Shown: positions 1 through 10,349, numbered from the stretch's first letter. The stretch: 64,000 nt of DNA from Apoderus coryli (GCA_911728435.2 OU452205.1:4904260-4968259); one strand, 5' to 3'. Notes: generated by a model from the letters alone, not told the origin. Made by a program: numbers and translations.

Positions 1-230
1 CCCATAGTGTCTACGACGATTGGAGACTCCAGCACTGTGGTGCAGTCTGTTGCTGGGGTCTCAATGGTTGCGTGAGTAAGATGGTGGGTTCGCATCCTAG
101 ACGGCGTTCAAGGGCATGTGATGGAGGCCCTCTAGAAACACGTATAACAGGCAGTACGGCTCGCAAAGACTGCCGTAGCAGAGAAGTCATCTCTGGCCTG
201 ACTTTGAGAGTGTTAAGTAAAATGAATTTA
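1..230 (+). repeat. possible tRNA-derived SINE head
   Basis: A B-box-like GGGTTCGCATCC lies at about 86-97, roughly 30 bases after an A-box-like GGTCTCAATGGTTG (57-70). That spacing fits a pol III internal promoter from a tRNA-derived SINE. The stretch is more GC-rich than its surroundings. No complete cloverleaf is visible and I see no second copy here, so this is tentative. Short open frames on either strand look random. Confidence 0.3.
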
Positions 231-900
231 AAGAACATACCTACATTTGAGGATTCTCTCCAAATTACAAGAGAATTTAATATTGAACTTGAACTAAATC
301 AGTTTTCCGAAGAATTTACTTTACTGAAAACTTTTCTTCTTGCGGCTAGTTAATAACAATTTAAAAAAATTAGAAGCCACCGAAAAATGGAAATTCATTT
401 TTTGTGAAAATTTAATTTTGAAAAACTGACAACCCTAATCTCATGGGCACCAGGTTATTAAAATTGTGTTCTGCTCTGATCATTTGCTGTGTCTGTCTAC
501 CACAATATTGCCAATTGCACATAAAGTTCTAGATAATTTCCTAAATAATTATTTATGCAACTATAACACCATAAAAACTAAACTAATAAGTATTGATGAG
601 TTTGTTTGCTATTAGTTTTAGACCAGTTCAGCAGGAAACTATTTCGTGGTAATATTTAGCAATAACCATAATAATCATCATTACTAGTTTTCTGCGAACA
701 ACACTGTTGCATTGCAGTAATAAATAAATAAATAAATAAAAACAATGACACCTGCGTATAATGTCTTATTATATAGGAAACATCTAATAAGAAATAAATC
801 ATAACAGGAAAAGTGGGATAATTCGCTATTATAGTAGAAATAAAACTTCCTGCAATCTAATAAGAAAATCACATAAGTATCCATATTACTTGTGATTGTA
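231..900. other. gene-free AT-rich stretch with short microsatellite
   Basis: No recognisable gene. A short (AAAT)n microsatellite sits at about 717-742. Confidence 0.5.
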
Positions 901-923
901 TTTACTAAGGTTTGATTCCCAGA

Positions 924-1305
924 TCAAGAGAGCATACAGAGCATACTACAGAGCCTCTCACACAGGCTGTCAATCTCGTATCCAGAGACACACCAAGAAA
1001 CTCCATACCACCTCGACAGTGACTCTCTGGAAGCATTCTCAAAGCAAATTAACCCTGTTTTTGTTTTCATCTGATTAAGTAGAAGACTGTTATTCGAAAA
1101 CCAATAATACCAATACCCTCTCCGCTTCCAACATTCGGCGTTCCACCTCATCCAAACAGTCACCCGAAGAGGCCAGTGTGGTATCATCCGCGAATAGAGT
1201 GAACCGCTGCAATGGATCATCAAAAGGCAAATCATTTATATATAAATCAACAACAATATGCGTTGCAAGATGGAGCCCAGGGGTACGCCTACCGAAAACG
1301 GACAC
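924..1305 (-). pseudogene. LINE reverse transcriptase fragment, frameshifted
   Basis: Read on the minus strand, one frame gives LYINDLPF followed by FTLFADDTTLASSG, the RT palm motif with the FADD catalytic pair of non-LTR retrotransposons. A second frame continues with a WFSNNSLLLNQMKTKT-like segment, which normally follows the palm. The frame change and the missing PQGSVLGP block show decay. The plus strand just downstream carries RNase H from another LINE copy, so this fragment is inverted relative to it. Clade is uncertain. Confidence 0.75.
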
Positions 1306-1322
1306 TGAGAGAGATAACCTGG

Positions 1323-1545
1323 TTTACATACGGGTCAAAAACCGAAAGTGGAAGTGGTGCAGGAATATATAGTGCGATAAGGATCTAAGTTTCTCATTGA
1401 GCAAAAATACATCAATGTTTCAAGCCGAAGAGTTTGCAATTCTACAGTGTGCAAAACTAAACAGATTAAGGGCTTATAACAAGTAAATCAATATATGTTC
1501 AGGCGGCCTTAAGATCTCTGAAACAACTGTGATATGTGAGTGAGT
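1323..1545 (+). pseudogene. LINE RNase H domain, N-terminal part
   Basis: From 1323 the plus strand reads FTYGSKTESGSGAGIYS, then after a frameshift SLSKNTSMFQAEEFAI, ending in a degraded equivalent of the usual SDSQAALKSL. This is the N-terminal half of the RNase H domain carried by I/R1-type non-LTR elements. The first catalytic Asp (TDGS) has become Tyr (TYGS); the Glu of FQAEEFAI remains. The complementary C-terminal half occurs 3.1 kb downstream at 4672-4790. Non-functional. Confidence 0.75.
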
Positions 1546-1760
1546 AGCCTTACAACGAAAGGCGACGCCCTGTTTTTGGGCATGCCCTTATTGCGCCGGC
1601 AAATATTGACATCCAACACATAACGAACTCCACAAGTTAGTGGAGGGTACAGGGTTGTTGGAATGGGTGGCATAAAATACAGGGACTTTTCAGAATAAGC
1701 CTTCTTCTATCCCCACCATTCCGAAGAATTAACAACGCTTCCTCGTATTTCCAACCAAAT
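1546..1760 (+). repeat. dispersed repeat, copy 1 (also 4985-5260)
   Basis: This segment shares AGTAGCCTTACAACGAA, TTTTGGGCATGC and TTGGGTGGCATA-like blocks, in the same order, with 4985-5260. Both copies directly follow RNase H fragments, so the repeat may be the downstream end of that LINE family. No protein match was recognised in either frame. Confidence 0.5.
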
Positions 1761-2370
1761 ATATTCGCGTTGCTTTGTATTACGAAGGATGGGTCTGCAT
1801 TTAATCAAAGGGACAATTCCATTGCAAAAACCTGCACGTGTAACTTCTCATCTAGTAAAATCTGCTGTTAACATTTACCATAAACATTGTACTAACAATT
1901 TTAATACAGCAATCAACTGCACTTGCGACGTATAATATCGTAATATATTTAGGTAAGGTAACTACCTATACCAATTTTCATTTGCATATTGTAACTGCAT
2001 TTTTGATATATTTATCTGTTTGTAGGAAGCTAATGATAATTCTTTAATAACGTTTACTGACTTTTAAAACGTGTACCTATTTTATTCAGCACATATTATT
2101 ATTATTACCTATGAGTAATAAGTAATATTTAATTTGAAAAAAGTTAGCAAACTGAATATATAGAGTGCTCAAACCTTATTTATATATTTTTTGGAATCTG
2201 TACTCGTGGCAATATTCTAGATTCAAATGAGGTGGCAACAATTTGAGGTATTTTACCAAAATGATGAATTCATACCACTTGAAAAAATGAGACTTTTTTT
2301 TTTAATTTTTTGGTCTTAATATGCAAAATATTTCCTATAATTTATCAGAATACTTTTACTTACTTTTACC
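1761..2370. other. gene-free stretch
   Basis: AT-rich sequence with no recognisable coding region or inverted repeat. Confidence 0.5.
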
Positions 2371-2920
2371 AAAGCGTTTGACAGGCTTGACCACGGAATT
2401 CTGCTGCATAAGCTTTCGGAATTTGGTTTATCTGTGGATCTTTTAACATTTATGTCTACTTATCTCCATGAACGTAACTTGTATGTGCAGTAGCGTAGTT
2501 TCAAGTCCGATATTATCCGTGCAACATCTGGAATGCCGCAGGGTTCTGTGTTTGTTATCCTCTTATTTATGTATTTCATTAATGACATTGTTAATGGCGT
2601 GAAATGTCGCTCCCAACTCCTTGCTGATGATTTTAAGGTTTGTTCACTGCTTACCTCAACTTTTGACTGTCTTCAATTGCAGAATGATCTGAATGTCCTG
2701 CTGGACTGGTGCACTCAAAACAAGCTTGATCTTAATTTGGATAAGTGCTGTTCGGTTTATTTTACCAGTAAAAGTACTGGTAAAATAAATCCAATAAGAT
2801 TTGTCTATAGAATTGACTCTGTCCCGCTTAAAATGTGCGATGAGGTTAAGGATCTGGGGGTGCTCTTTGACCCTAAACATAGTTTTGTGGGGCATGTGGT
2901 TGATGTGCTTTCGTCTTCCT
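2371..2920 (+). pseudogene. LINE reverse transcriptase fragment (CR1/Jockey-like)
   Basis: The plus strand reads KAFDRLDHGILLHKLSEFG, then (after a stop near 2492) MPQGSVFVILLFMYFINDI and LLADDFKVC, then LLDWCTQNKLDLNLDKC and VKDLGVLFDPKHSF. These are RT palm motifs in order: the first Asp region, the PQGS motif, the ADD catalytic pair and the thumb. The stop and the truncation at both ends make it a pseudogene. An AT-rich region without coding signal follows. Confidence 0.85.
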
Positions 2921-3149
2921 TCTCCTTTTTTTTTTTGAGAATATGTGATTTATTTATCAAGAAAATTTTCACGTAATGGTGAGTTTGAAATTTAATACAT
3001 ATTATAATACATTAAAATTAGGATTAATGCATTTCTACTAATTAGTAACTAAATAATTGTAACAAGAAAGACAAAATAGCTTTTCGTAATTTATCATAGC
3101 CACTGGTGCTGCGAAACATGTTTGGGGTTGCCTTTTAAATATTCGAAAA

Positions 3150-3351
3150 TCACTTTATTGTTTTTCAAAATATTCCCCATGATGATCTATGCACTTTTGC
3201 ATACGTTTGAACCAATTGTCGAAGCACTTTTGCCACTCTGATTGAGGTATCTCCAAAACATGCATTCTGAATGCAGCAACCGCTTCTTCAGGTGTCGAAA
3301 AACGTTGACCTCTCAGTTTGTTTTTTACGTACGGGAATAAAAAGAAGTCAT
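3150..3351 (-). pseudogene. mariner transposase C-terminus
   Basis: Minus-strand translation gives DFFLFPYVKNKLRGQRFST, continuing to FDNWFKRMQKCIDHHGEYF. This is the conserved C-terminus of a mariner transposase after the third catalytic Asp. About 65 residues are intact and read into the gene's stop. The upstream catalytic region is missing or displaced by the mitochondrial insertion. Confidence 0.9.
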
Positions 3352-3358
3352 AGGACAT

Positions 3359-3420
3359 CAAAGAAAAGAAACTCTTATCATTAATCTCCAAAACTAATAT
3401 TTTAATTAAACTATTCTTTG
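3359..3420 (-). tRNA. trnP: mitochondrial tRNA-Pro(TGG), nuclear copy
   Basis: The minus strand folds into a mitochondrial cloverleaf of 62 bases. The acceptor stem CAAAGAA/TTCTTTG has 7 perfect pairs. The anticodon stem TTAGT/ATTAA encloses loop TTTGGAG, with anticodon TGG for proline. A short T-arm (AAGA/TCTT) is also present. It lies next to nad6 in the opposite orientation, as in insect mitochondria. As a nuclear copy it is presumably not expressed as a mitochondrial tRNA. Confidence 0.85.
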
Positions 3421-3421
3421 A

Positions 3422-3740
3422 TATAGTATTAACACTATCTCTAGTAATTATTTTTATTTCTATATTATTTATGGTAATCAATCATCCGCTTTCATTCAGG
3501 CTTCTAACATTAACCCTGGCTATTATGGTGGCTTTAATAACAAGAATTATTGGAACTACAGGATGATTTTCTTATATTATTTTCTTAATTATAATTGGAG
3601 CTATATTAATCCTTTTCCTATATATAACAAGAATTGTCCCTAATGAAAAATTTAAAATATCATTTAAAATATTCATTCCCCCTTTGATATTATCTATAAT
3701 TCCCTTCATTTGAAAATTTTACGATCCAATAAGATTATAT
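3422..3740 (+). pseudogene. nad6: nad6 (NADH dehydrogenase subunit 6) fragment, NUMT
   Basis: From ATA at 3422 the frame reads, under the invertebrate mitochondrial code (ATA=Met, TGA=Trp, AGA/AGG=Ser), a hydrophobic protein with VINHPLSFS, GWFSYIIFLIMIGAMLILF and LYMTSIVPNEKFK. These match the conserved ND6 segments NHPLS, WFSYILFL and TSxxxNEKF. TGA codons at the two Trp positions (near 3568 and 3711) would be stops in the nucleus. About 106 codons are open; the 3' part is missing where the mariner resumes. Confidence 0.88.
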
Positions 3741-3888
3741 GTCAGGACTATACGGCGGATGACTCATGAAATCGATGGTTTGGGGAGTACGTATAACCTC
3801 AAAAATGTCCAACTTTACGATAGAGCTGTCAGTTGCCAGATTGCAACACCAGGGTTGCCAAATCGCGAAATATAATAGGCAATCCTCG

Positions 3889-4670
3889 TACCTGTCCTGT
3901 AATTGGATTTGTTTCTGTCTGGGTAGATGTAATCTAAATAAATACTAATTAAAAGCTTGGATCCCAGTGTCAGATCATATTATGTACTTACAGAGATTAT
4001 CTCGTTGAGTTAGCCCAGTAATTCAAGTGTGAATCGTCCTGTAACAACCATTAAAAATAGTTTTCAAATATCATTGCAACAATTATTGTACCAGTCCGAT
4101 ATACAATAATAATAAAAATAATAAATAGATACGAGCACGCATTATGTTCTATGAAGGTAAGTTGAAACAGAGATTCAATTTTTGTAAATTAAATTAGACC
4201 TTGAAATGCTTTTTTTTTTTGTAGATTAAATACCACAATAACAACGTTCCACTGTGAAATTTTCGACATAATAATGGCATAAAGAGGAAGTGAAACATCA
4301 TGATCATGATGTTATTTTTCTTTATTAGTTTTGTTTAACATAAAATGGAAAAAAACTGTATTATTTGAATCAAATATTTATTATATACTTAGTTAGATTA
4401 TTATAAAATGTGTTTCACGTGGATTGCAGGAGTTTTCTGAAAACTTGTCATCGTACAATGGGAATTAATAACTAATTTTATGCACCAACATGTCTGGAAA
4501 CTGATGTCATTATTACATTGTGTTTTGGCACATAAGATACTTAAAGACGTCTTTTAGACCTCTGTATCCATTAATACGAGATATTTAAGACATCTGGAAT
4601 CTTTGGACAACGTCTAATAGACGTCTTTAAGGTTGTACTGTCTTTTAAAGACGCACAAGGTAACAACTAT
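3889..4670. other. gene-free stretch
   Basis: AT-rich sequence with homopolymer runs. Nothing recognisable apart from the RNase H fragment that begins at its end. Confidence 0.5.
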
Positions 4671-4671
4671 A

Positions 4672-4790
4672 CTGGTGTGGGAATACTAAAGAGAACTTAG
4701 GGCTTTGGCGGACCATAATAAGGTGAACCTGATATGGTTGTCGGCGCACTCGGGAATTCAAAGAAATGCGTCACAAATCAGAATCAAAAA
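4672..4790 (+). pseudogene. LINE RNase H domain, C-terminal part
   Basis: The plus strand reads LRALADHNKVNLIWLSAHSG and continues IQRNA. This matches the C-terminal RNase H segment of I/R1-type LINEs, normally VNLIWVPGHSGIQGNE. With the piece at 1323-1545 it would make one domain lacking only a few residues. Either 3.1 kb was inserted between the two, or these are two separate truncated copies. The conserved His of GHSG survives. Confidence 0.65.
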
Positions 4791-4984
4791 TTTCACTGCC
4801 CTAAATTTTTAAGCCCAAGATGTGTCACAAACTACCTACTTTCAAAATATGTTTAAAAAATAACTCTAAATATAACTGGGGAGGATCAAAAAACTTTAAT
4901 TTTTTTTCTTGAGAAAAACGATCAAATTCGTCTACTTTTACGACAAAATTGAAAAAAAATGTTTTGATAGCAACCAATGAAATG

Positions 4985-5260
4985 TATATTGTGCAGTGGA
5001 GCAGTTGAGCAGCCTTACAACGAAGGTGACACCCAATTTTGGGCATGCGCACCGACAGAGATTGAGATTGGAGATCAGTTTGGATCTCCACAAGATAGTG
5101 CAGGATCCAGTGTTGTTGGATTGGGTGGCATACCAATACTGGGATAATAATCCCATGACCAATCAATAAAACCCAGACTTTTGTAGAACGAGCTGGGAAC
5201 AATCACGCCAATAAAATTTCTAACAGAAAGGGAGAATGAGTGATACTCATTTTGAAGGGC
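4985..5260 (+). repeat. dispersed repeat, copy 2 (also 1546-1760)
   Basis: Same order of blocks as 1546-1760: GCCTTACAACGAAGG, TTTTGGGCATGC, GTTGTTGGATTGGGTGGCAT. It again follows an RNase H fragment. A 125-codon open frame on the minus strand resembles no family I know. Confidence 0.5.
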
Positions 5261-5318
5261 ACACAATTATTATATTTGTTATGTTACCCTTATTTGAACC
5301 TCGTGAAGCGCTATATGG

Positions 5319-5775
5319 TACATGTACAGGGTGGCCCAAACTGGACGATTTCTTATGGGAACTCATCTTTCTAGCACAGATACCGAAAAAGTGACATGCG
5401 TCCTCCACGCTCAAATTTCATAAAAAAACTCAATGGTGGCGATTTCTCTTGGAAAATTTTCCGACACTGAAAACTTGTTACAACCATCTGTTCTTGAATT
5501 GAAAATTGCTTTTAATTTAACAATAAAAAAAAACAAGTTGATGATGGTTTTTCAAAAACGAAACGTCGTAGTGAATATTTGTAAAAATAATGTCAGAAAT
5601 AAATAAAAACTAAAATCATAAAAAATCGTTTTTTTTTAAAATTCTCGAAAACGGCTAAAGGTAGTTTAATTTTGAACACACCATTTAAAATGTGTTTAAA
5701 TTTTACAATTTTTTTCTAATTTAGTGATTCCAATGCTATCACATTCTAATCTTGGACGCAGTGTATATATATAAG
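5319..5775 (+). repeat. MITE end plus repeat family C, copy 1
   Basis: It begins with a GTACAGGGTGGCCC end. From about 5490 it matches 53995-54380 in the same orientation, including GATGATGGTTTTTCAAAAAC, CGAAACGTCGTAGTG and AATGTCAGAAATAAATAAAA, and ends near CGCAGTGTATATA. The shared part is non-coding. Confidence 0.65.
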
Positions 5776-5776
5776 C

Positions 5777-6265
5777 AATGTCTCCACGGATAGAGTTTGG
5801 AAGAGGAAAAACTTTTTTATTTGTCGATTTAGAAGAAAAAGTCATTCTTTATAAAAACGTCTGCTTGTGTCGAAACTACAATTTCTAATACTAAATTTAC
5901 CATTACTATACAGGGTATAGCAAAAATAACATTTTTAATGATTTTGATTTTTTTGTTTTTTTTTAATTTTATGAAAATATTTTCAAAACCGTGATTTATT
6001 ACACCAATTGTGCAAAAAACACTAATACACTTTTTTCTCAAAGTGGTTAATTTCATAGCTACTATTAAAATAATAAAATTAAAAAAACAAGAAAATCAAA
6101 ATCATTAAAAATATTATTTTTGATATACCCTGTATAGTAATCGTAAATTTGGTATTTGAATTTGTAGTTTTGATACAAGCAGACGTTTTTATAAAGAATG
6201 ACTTTTTCTTCTAAATCGACAAATAAAAAAGTTTTTCCTCTTCCAAACTCTATCCGTGGACACAT
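5777..6265. mobile_element. MITE family B, complete copy
   Basis: Long terminal inverted repeats of over 100 bases start TGTCTCCACGGATAGAGTTT on the left and end CTCTATCCGTGGACACATT on the right. The arms continue through AAACTTTTTTATTTGTCGAT and AAAACGTCTGCTTG. Inner ACTATACAGGGTAT-like boxes are also inverted. It has no coding capacity. Other copies are at 32413-33715 (split by a LINE) and 49665-49985 (right part only). Confidence 0.85.
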
Positions 6266-6271
6266 TTTATA

Positions 6272-6685
6272 TACAGGACCCAGAATATGGGGATTGGGGT
6301 AGATGGTGAAAAAAGAAGATTATAAGGTCCAAGAATCTCCAATTCATAGAGTTAGGGAATGCATAAGATTAGAAGGGGGTCATGTTGAACCGATATACTA
6401 AATCAATTTATAAAATACCACACTTCATACATTTAAAATAATCTTTATCTCGAAACCGGTTTATGTTATCGATATCGAACAGGAGTACCATTTCTATAGC
6501 AAAATGTTTAAGCAATTTAAAAAAAAGTTATCATTAAAAAACTGAATTTGAGGTCTAGTCTTTAAGAGGTCATAACTTTGTAGCCAAGGCCGATTCGACA
6601 AAACTTTAAATGAACTTATAACCTTCTTTTTTCACAACCTACCCCAATCCGAGAGATTGCCCACATATTCTGGGACACCCTGTAT
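6272..6685. mobile_element. short MITE, complete copy
   Basis: The left end TATACAGGACCCAGAATATG with GGATTGGGGTAGATGGTG is mirrored on the right by CACAACCTACCCCAATCC and ATTCTGGGACACCCTGTATA. Inverted repeats run about 60-70 bases in a 414-base element. It starts within 10 bases of the end of the preceding MITE. Confidence 0.75.
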
Positions 6686-6689
6686 ATAT

Positions 6690-7272
6690 AAATTAACAAA
6701 AACTGTTCACTTAATAATACGGCTAACTTGTCTTTGTTTACTATACTTGTTAATAAATAGGTTTAAAGTTTATATTCAAAAACAATAATTATACAATTAA
6801 CAGAAAAATAAAGAGGGCAACGGACTTATCGTCTTCAATTTACACATAAATCCTATACTTACTACCAGTTTACATTTAGTTAGAAAATTCGTTAATGAAG
6901 CAATCACAAGTCAAATTAAGTAAATTTAATGGGCAAATTAGACTAATCTAGGTAATTATTTTTATTTATTTTTTTTTTGGTAGCCATGTCGTAAAAAAGA
7001 TAGCAATCATAATTTAGAATAATTTTTATGTGACGATAACTGTAGTCGTCGTCGGCCACTTTGTTTAGGAAAAAGAGATTTAGTATTGATAATACTTAAT
7101 TGTTATCAAAATGAGATACATCTAAATTAGTATTAAAATTATTTCGTACAGTTAATTGGTATAAAAAGAACAATGTAAATTGTGATTAAAATAATTGGTT
7201 GCTTGTAGTATTTTACAGATTTGTCATTTCAATCGCTGAAAATTGACATTTTAATTAAGGATCATACATCCT
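6690..7272. other. gene-free stretch
   Basis: AT-rich, no recognisable feature. Confidence 0.5.
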
Positions 7273-7275
7273 ATA

Positions 7276-9401
7276 CAGGGTGATTCATTATGGTTGCAAC
7301 AAACGAAAACTGGAGATTGCTGAAAGTGATTTAAGCCGATAGGACCGATAACCTAAAATAATCTGCATTATTTTGGCTTTCATTAACTGTTCATTGGCGT
7401 AGACATAGGGGGCATTTGGGTAAATTTTACACATAAATTAATTAAAGACAGCTTTGACAAGCTTCATTATTTTAAATTATTACTTTTTAAAAAAGAGCAG
7501 CTTATAAGCTACAAAAAAGTTAATTACGTCGATGTTGTGATTTCTACCATTTTTATGGAAACCGATAAATTGCAAGTTAATGGTAGATTTAAATCAAAAT
7601 AACGTTTACCAGAAAACCAAATGAAAAATCAAAGTTGCCACGGAAAACGGATGCCGCAACAATAAAAAAAACTTTGACAGCAACAAATTTAAATTAGTTA
7701 AAATTGTTTTATTATTTCGTAGTTGTTTTTAATTTTGCGAATGTTTTTTCTAAATTAAAATGAGTTTTTCAATTGAAGAATATGTTTGTGTAATGCAAAT
7801 GCAAGAGCAGCGGCCAGAGAATACCAAATTAGTTATCCTAATAGACGTCATCCATATCACAAAACATGGACGGCTACATTTCACAGGCTTAGAACGATAG
7901 GGAACATTTTACCTAGAGTTAACAAACGACCGCATCGTCTAAATATTCAAACTGAAGAAAACATAGTGGATTGAGTTTTAGACGATCCGAAATTAAGCAC
8001 TAGAAGAATACCAACTCAATTGGCATTACCTCGAACAACTGTTTGGAAACTATTAAATCGAGAAATGCTCTATCTCTATCATCATCAAGATGTCCAGGCC
8101 CTACATCCTGGGATAATTACTATTTTGTAATTGGGTTCTTGGTAAGCATCAAGAAGATGAAAGATTTTTAGAGAAAGTGCTCTGGTCAGATGAAGCAACT
8201 TTTACTAGAGATGGCATAAATACAAACCATAATGTACATGTCTAGTCTTTAAACAACCCTCGTGCTATTAGGCCACGAAATTTTCAAGAACGTTTTAGTA
8301 TCAATGTTTGGGGTGGCATGTTTAACAATAAATTATTGCCGTTGTTCGTAATTAATGGGCATTTAAACTCAAATCAATACAGTCTTTTCCTACACAACCG
8401 CCTGCCCGAATTTATTGAGGATGTACCTCTGAATATTGTTCAAAACATGTGGTATCAACATGACGGAGCCACTGCGCACCGTAGTAGACAAGTAACTAAA
8501 GTTTTAAATCAACTGTTTGGAAACAATTTGATTGGTTTGGGAGGTTCCATTGAGTGGCCTCCAAGATCACCGGATCTGAATCCGCTCGACTTCTTTTTAT
8601 GGGGGTACATGAAACAATTGGTTTACAGTGTACCAATTATAAATTAAAACCAACTACTGGAGATTGTTCATGAAGCTGCTAGGAAAATAAGAAACAATCA
8701 TAATATCTTTATTAGAGCTACAAATTCATTAGTTGAAAGATGTAAAATGTGCATTAATGTCAATGGAGGGCAGTTTGAACAGTTGTTATTAATTTTCTTA
8801 TTTTAATATCGAATTTAGTTTTTTTATTGTTAAATTTTAAATTGTACTGATAGACCTTAAAATTTGTTGTTAAGTCATTTGTTATTATTAAATCGTTTTC
8901 CACGGCAACTTTGATTTTTCATTTTGATTTCTGGTAAACGTTATTTTGATTCAAATCTACCATTAACTTGCAATTTATCGGTTTCCATAAAAATGGTAGA
9001 AACCACAACATCGACGTAATTAACTTTTTTGTAGCTTATAAGTTGCTCTTTTTAAAAAAGTAATAATTTAAAATAATGAAGCTTGTCAAAGCTGTCTTTT
9101 ATTAATTTATGTGTAAAATTTACCCAAATGTTCCCTATATCTATGCCAATGAACAGTTAATGAAAGCCAAAATAACGCAGATTTTTTTAGGTTATCGGTC
9201 CCCAAATGCATGTAAAATTTTGTCGAAATCGGTTTACTAGTTTTTGAGACATGAACAAGAAAGTTAATTTGACTACTAAATTTGGAAACCCTGTATCTCG
9301 ATAACGAAGCATTTGGAACATGGGTTCAATGGCAAAAAATGCTTAAATCACTTTCAGCAATCTCCAGTTTTCGTTTGTTGCAACCATAATGAATCACCCT
9401 G
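7276..9401 (+). mobile_element. DD41D Tc1/mariner-like transposon with long TIRs
   Basis: The ends CAGGGTGATTCATTATGGTT and AACCATAATGAATCACCCTG are exact mirrors flanked by TA on both sides, the target duplication of Tc1/mariner elements. The inverted repeats are unusually long, about 350-450 bases, and include TAACTTTTTTGTAGCTTATA and its partner. A decayed transposase fills the centre. The arms are still very similar, so the insertion is relatively young. Confidence 0.9.
7760..8806 (+). pseudogene. DD41D transposase, near full length, broken
   Basis: The N-terminus (from ATG 7760, then a frameshift) reads NANARAAAREYQISYPNRRH, a DUF4817-type DNA-binding helix-turn-helix. A middle block VLWSDEATF supplies the first Asp. 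The C-terminal part reads MWYQHDGATAHRS with the second Asp and EWPPRSPDLNPLDFFLWGY with the third. I count 41 residues between the last two Asp, hence DD41D. Stops at about 7972, 8126 and 8646 and frameshifts disable it. The frame ends near a TAA at 8806. Confidence 0.85.
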
Positions 9402-9510
9402 TATAGTGTCTCACTATAAACAGTGTCGACGACAGTATTTTCATTATCTCCAATAAACTAATGTAACAAACTAACTACTTAATAAAAAAATGAGAAAAAA
9501 ATATATTACC

Positions 9511-9582
9511 AGAGCTGGGATTCGAACCCATAACCTTCCGCCATGCGAAGCGAGCGCTCAATCAATGACGCCACAAACCCTT
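9511..9582 (-). repeat. tRNA-Ala-like sequence (tRNA pseudogene or SINE head)
   Basis: On the minus strand a perfect B box GGTTCGAATCC follows an anticodon-arm region GCGCTCGCTTCGCATG, identical to part of insect tRNA-Ala, and an A-box-like TGGCGTCATTGATTGAG. The loop anticodon would be CGC (Ala). The acceptor ends do not pair, and a run of T follows, a possible pol III terminator. It is therefore more likely a tRNA-derived SINE head or pseudogene than a working tRNA. Confidence 0.6.
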
Positions 9583-9599
9583 TACCAAATTATTGTATT

Positions 9600-10340
9600 A
9601 TAGGAAAAGTGCCACACATTCAACCCTAAAATGAGGGAGGGAAATTTAATTTTCAAAGGAGGTGTTAGAAAAAATGCTTTGCTCTATATGTAACTAAATT
9701 ACAAACCACAACATAGAGTAAAACAACAGCTACCTATGTATTCATGAAACTAGAACCTAAATAATTTATGTTATTTACAGTTAATAACTCCCAGCTCGTT
9801 ATTTATTAAAAGTGTTGTGTAACCGTCAAGAAGTCGCAAAATAACAAATCACGTCTTTTTTTGTTTTCATTAGGTTGGTAGGTAGGTACTTGTTTTAAAC
9901 TTGAGCAACTTGAAATTTGCTTGTCATTTCATTCATATATAGTGAAGATAATCAACCGTAATGTCACGCTTTCCAATTCCTATCTTACACGTAGGTAATA
10001 TATAGGAAAATAATAATTTGATGGATATACTCAGAATTGGATTTTACTTAATATAGATGTAGTCTTAACTTTGATTTACTTTAATAATAACAATAAACTG
10101 TTGCCCTCGATGCACGAGTAACTCTCCATATTTAAGTGTAAAAGTAATAATTTTATGACCTTTTTGTCATTTATCTAAATTTAATAAATTTTTGTTTTGT
10201 TTTAGACATCAGTTATTTTTTTTAAGTATCGGGGTTTGTTCATTTTTCTTCTCTTTGGAGGCACTATTTATACGTACATATTTTCAGATCTTCTAGGCCA
10301 AGTTCTTGTACGCAAAATAATTGATTTTTTTTAGTTTTAT
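9600..10340. other. gene-free stretch
   Basis: AT-rich sequence with T-runs. No coding or structured element recognised. Confidence 0.5.
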
Positions 10341-10349
10341 TATAAAATT

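Larger units (their letters stand above)
3352..3740 (+). other. NUMT: mitochondrial trnP-nad6 segment in a mariner
   Basis: About 390 bases of mitochondrial origin interrupt the mariner transposase. They contain tRNA-Pro on the minus strand followed immediately by nad6 on the plus strand, the ancestral arthropod arrangement. The mariner sequence resumes on both sides with roughly 11 bases lost, so the DNA entered the transposon after it had integrated. The open frame under the invertebrate mitochondrial code suggests little decay since transfer. Confidence 0.88.
3121..3888 (-). mobile_element. internally deleted mariner element
   Basis: Terminal inverted repeats resemble those of the mariner at 43903-44731: GGGTTGCCTTTTAAATATTCG on the left and CGAAATATAATAGGCAATCC on the right, next to a TA. 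On the minus strand the 5' UTR jumps directly to a transposase part reading IDFMSHPPYSPD, so most of the transposase is deleted. A mitochondrial segment (3352-3740) then separates PYSPD from DFFLFPYVKNKLRG. The element is dead. Its end abuts a degraded CTGGTG...GAAACATG motif at 3097-3120. Confidence 0.85.

Noticed and set aside
3097..3120. CTGGTGCTGCGAAACATGTTTGG as a hammerhead-like motif
   Set aside because: CCA/TGG flanks and GAAACATG fit, but the core is CTGGTG and stem II is missing. At most a deleted relic of the motif at 63376.
4825..5202. 125-codon minus frame as a gene
   Set aside because: It overlaps the dispersed repeat also seen at 1546-1760, where the frame is not kept.
5538..5575. 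GATGATGG...GAAACGTCG at 5538 and 54069 as further ribozymes
   Set aside because: Core-like words are present, but both copies lie in repeat family C, have no closing stem I, and stem II is a weak GTTTT/AAAAC. Similarity is explained by shared descent of the repeat.
9511..9582. Functional tRNA-Ala gene
   Set aside because: B box and anticodon arm are good, but the acceptor stem does not pair.
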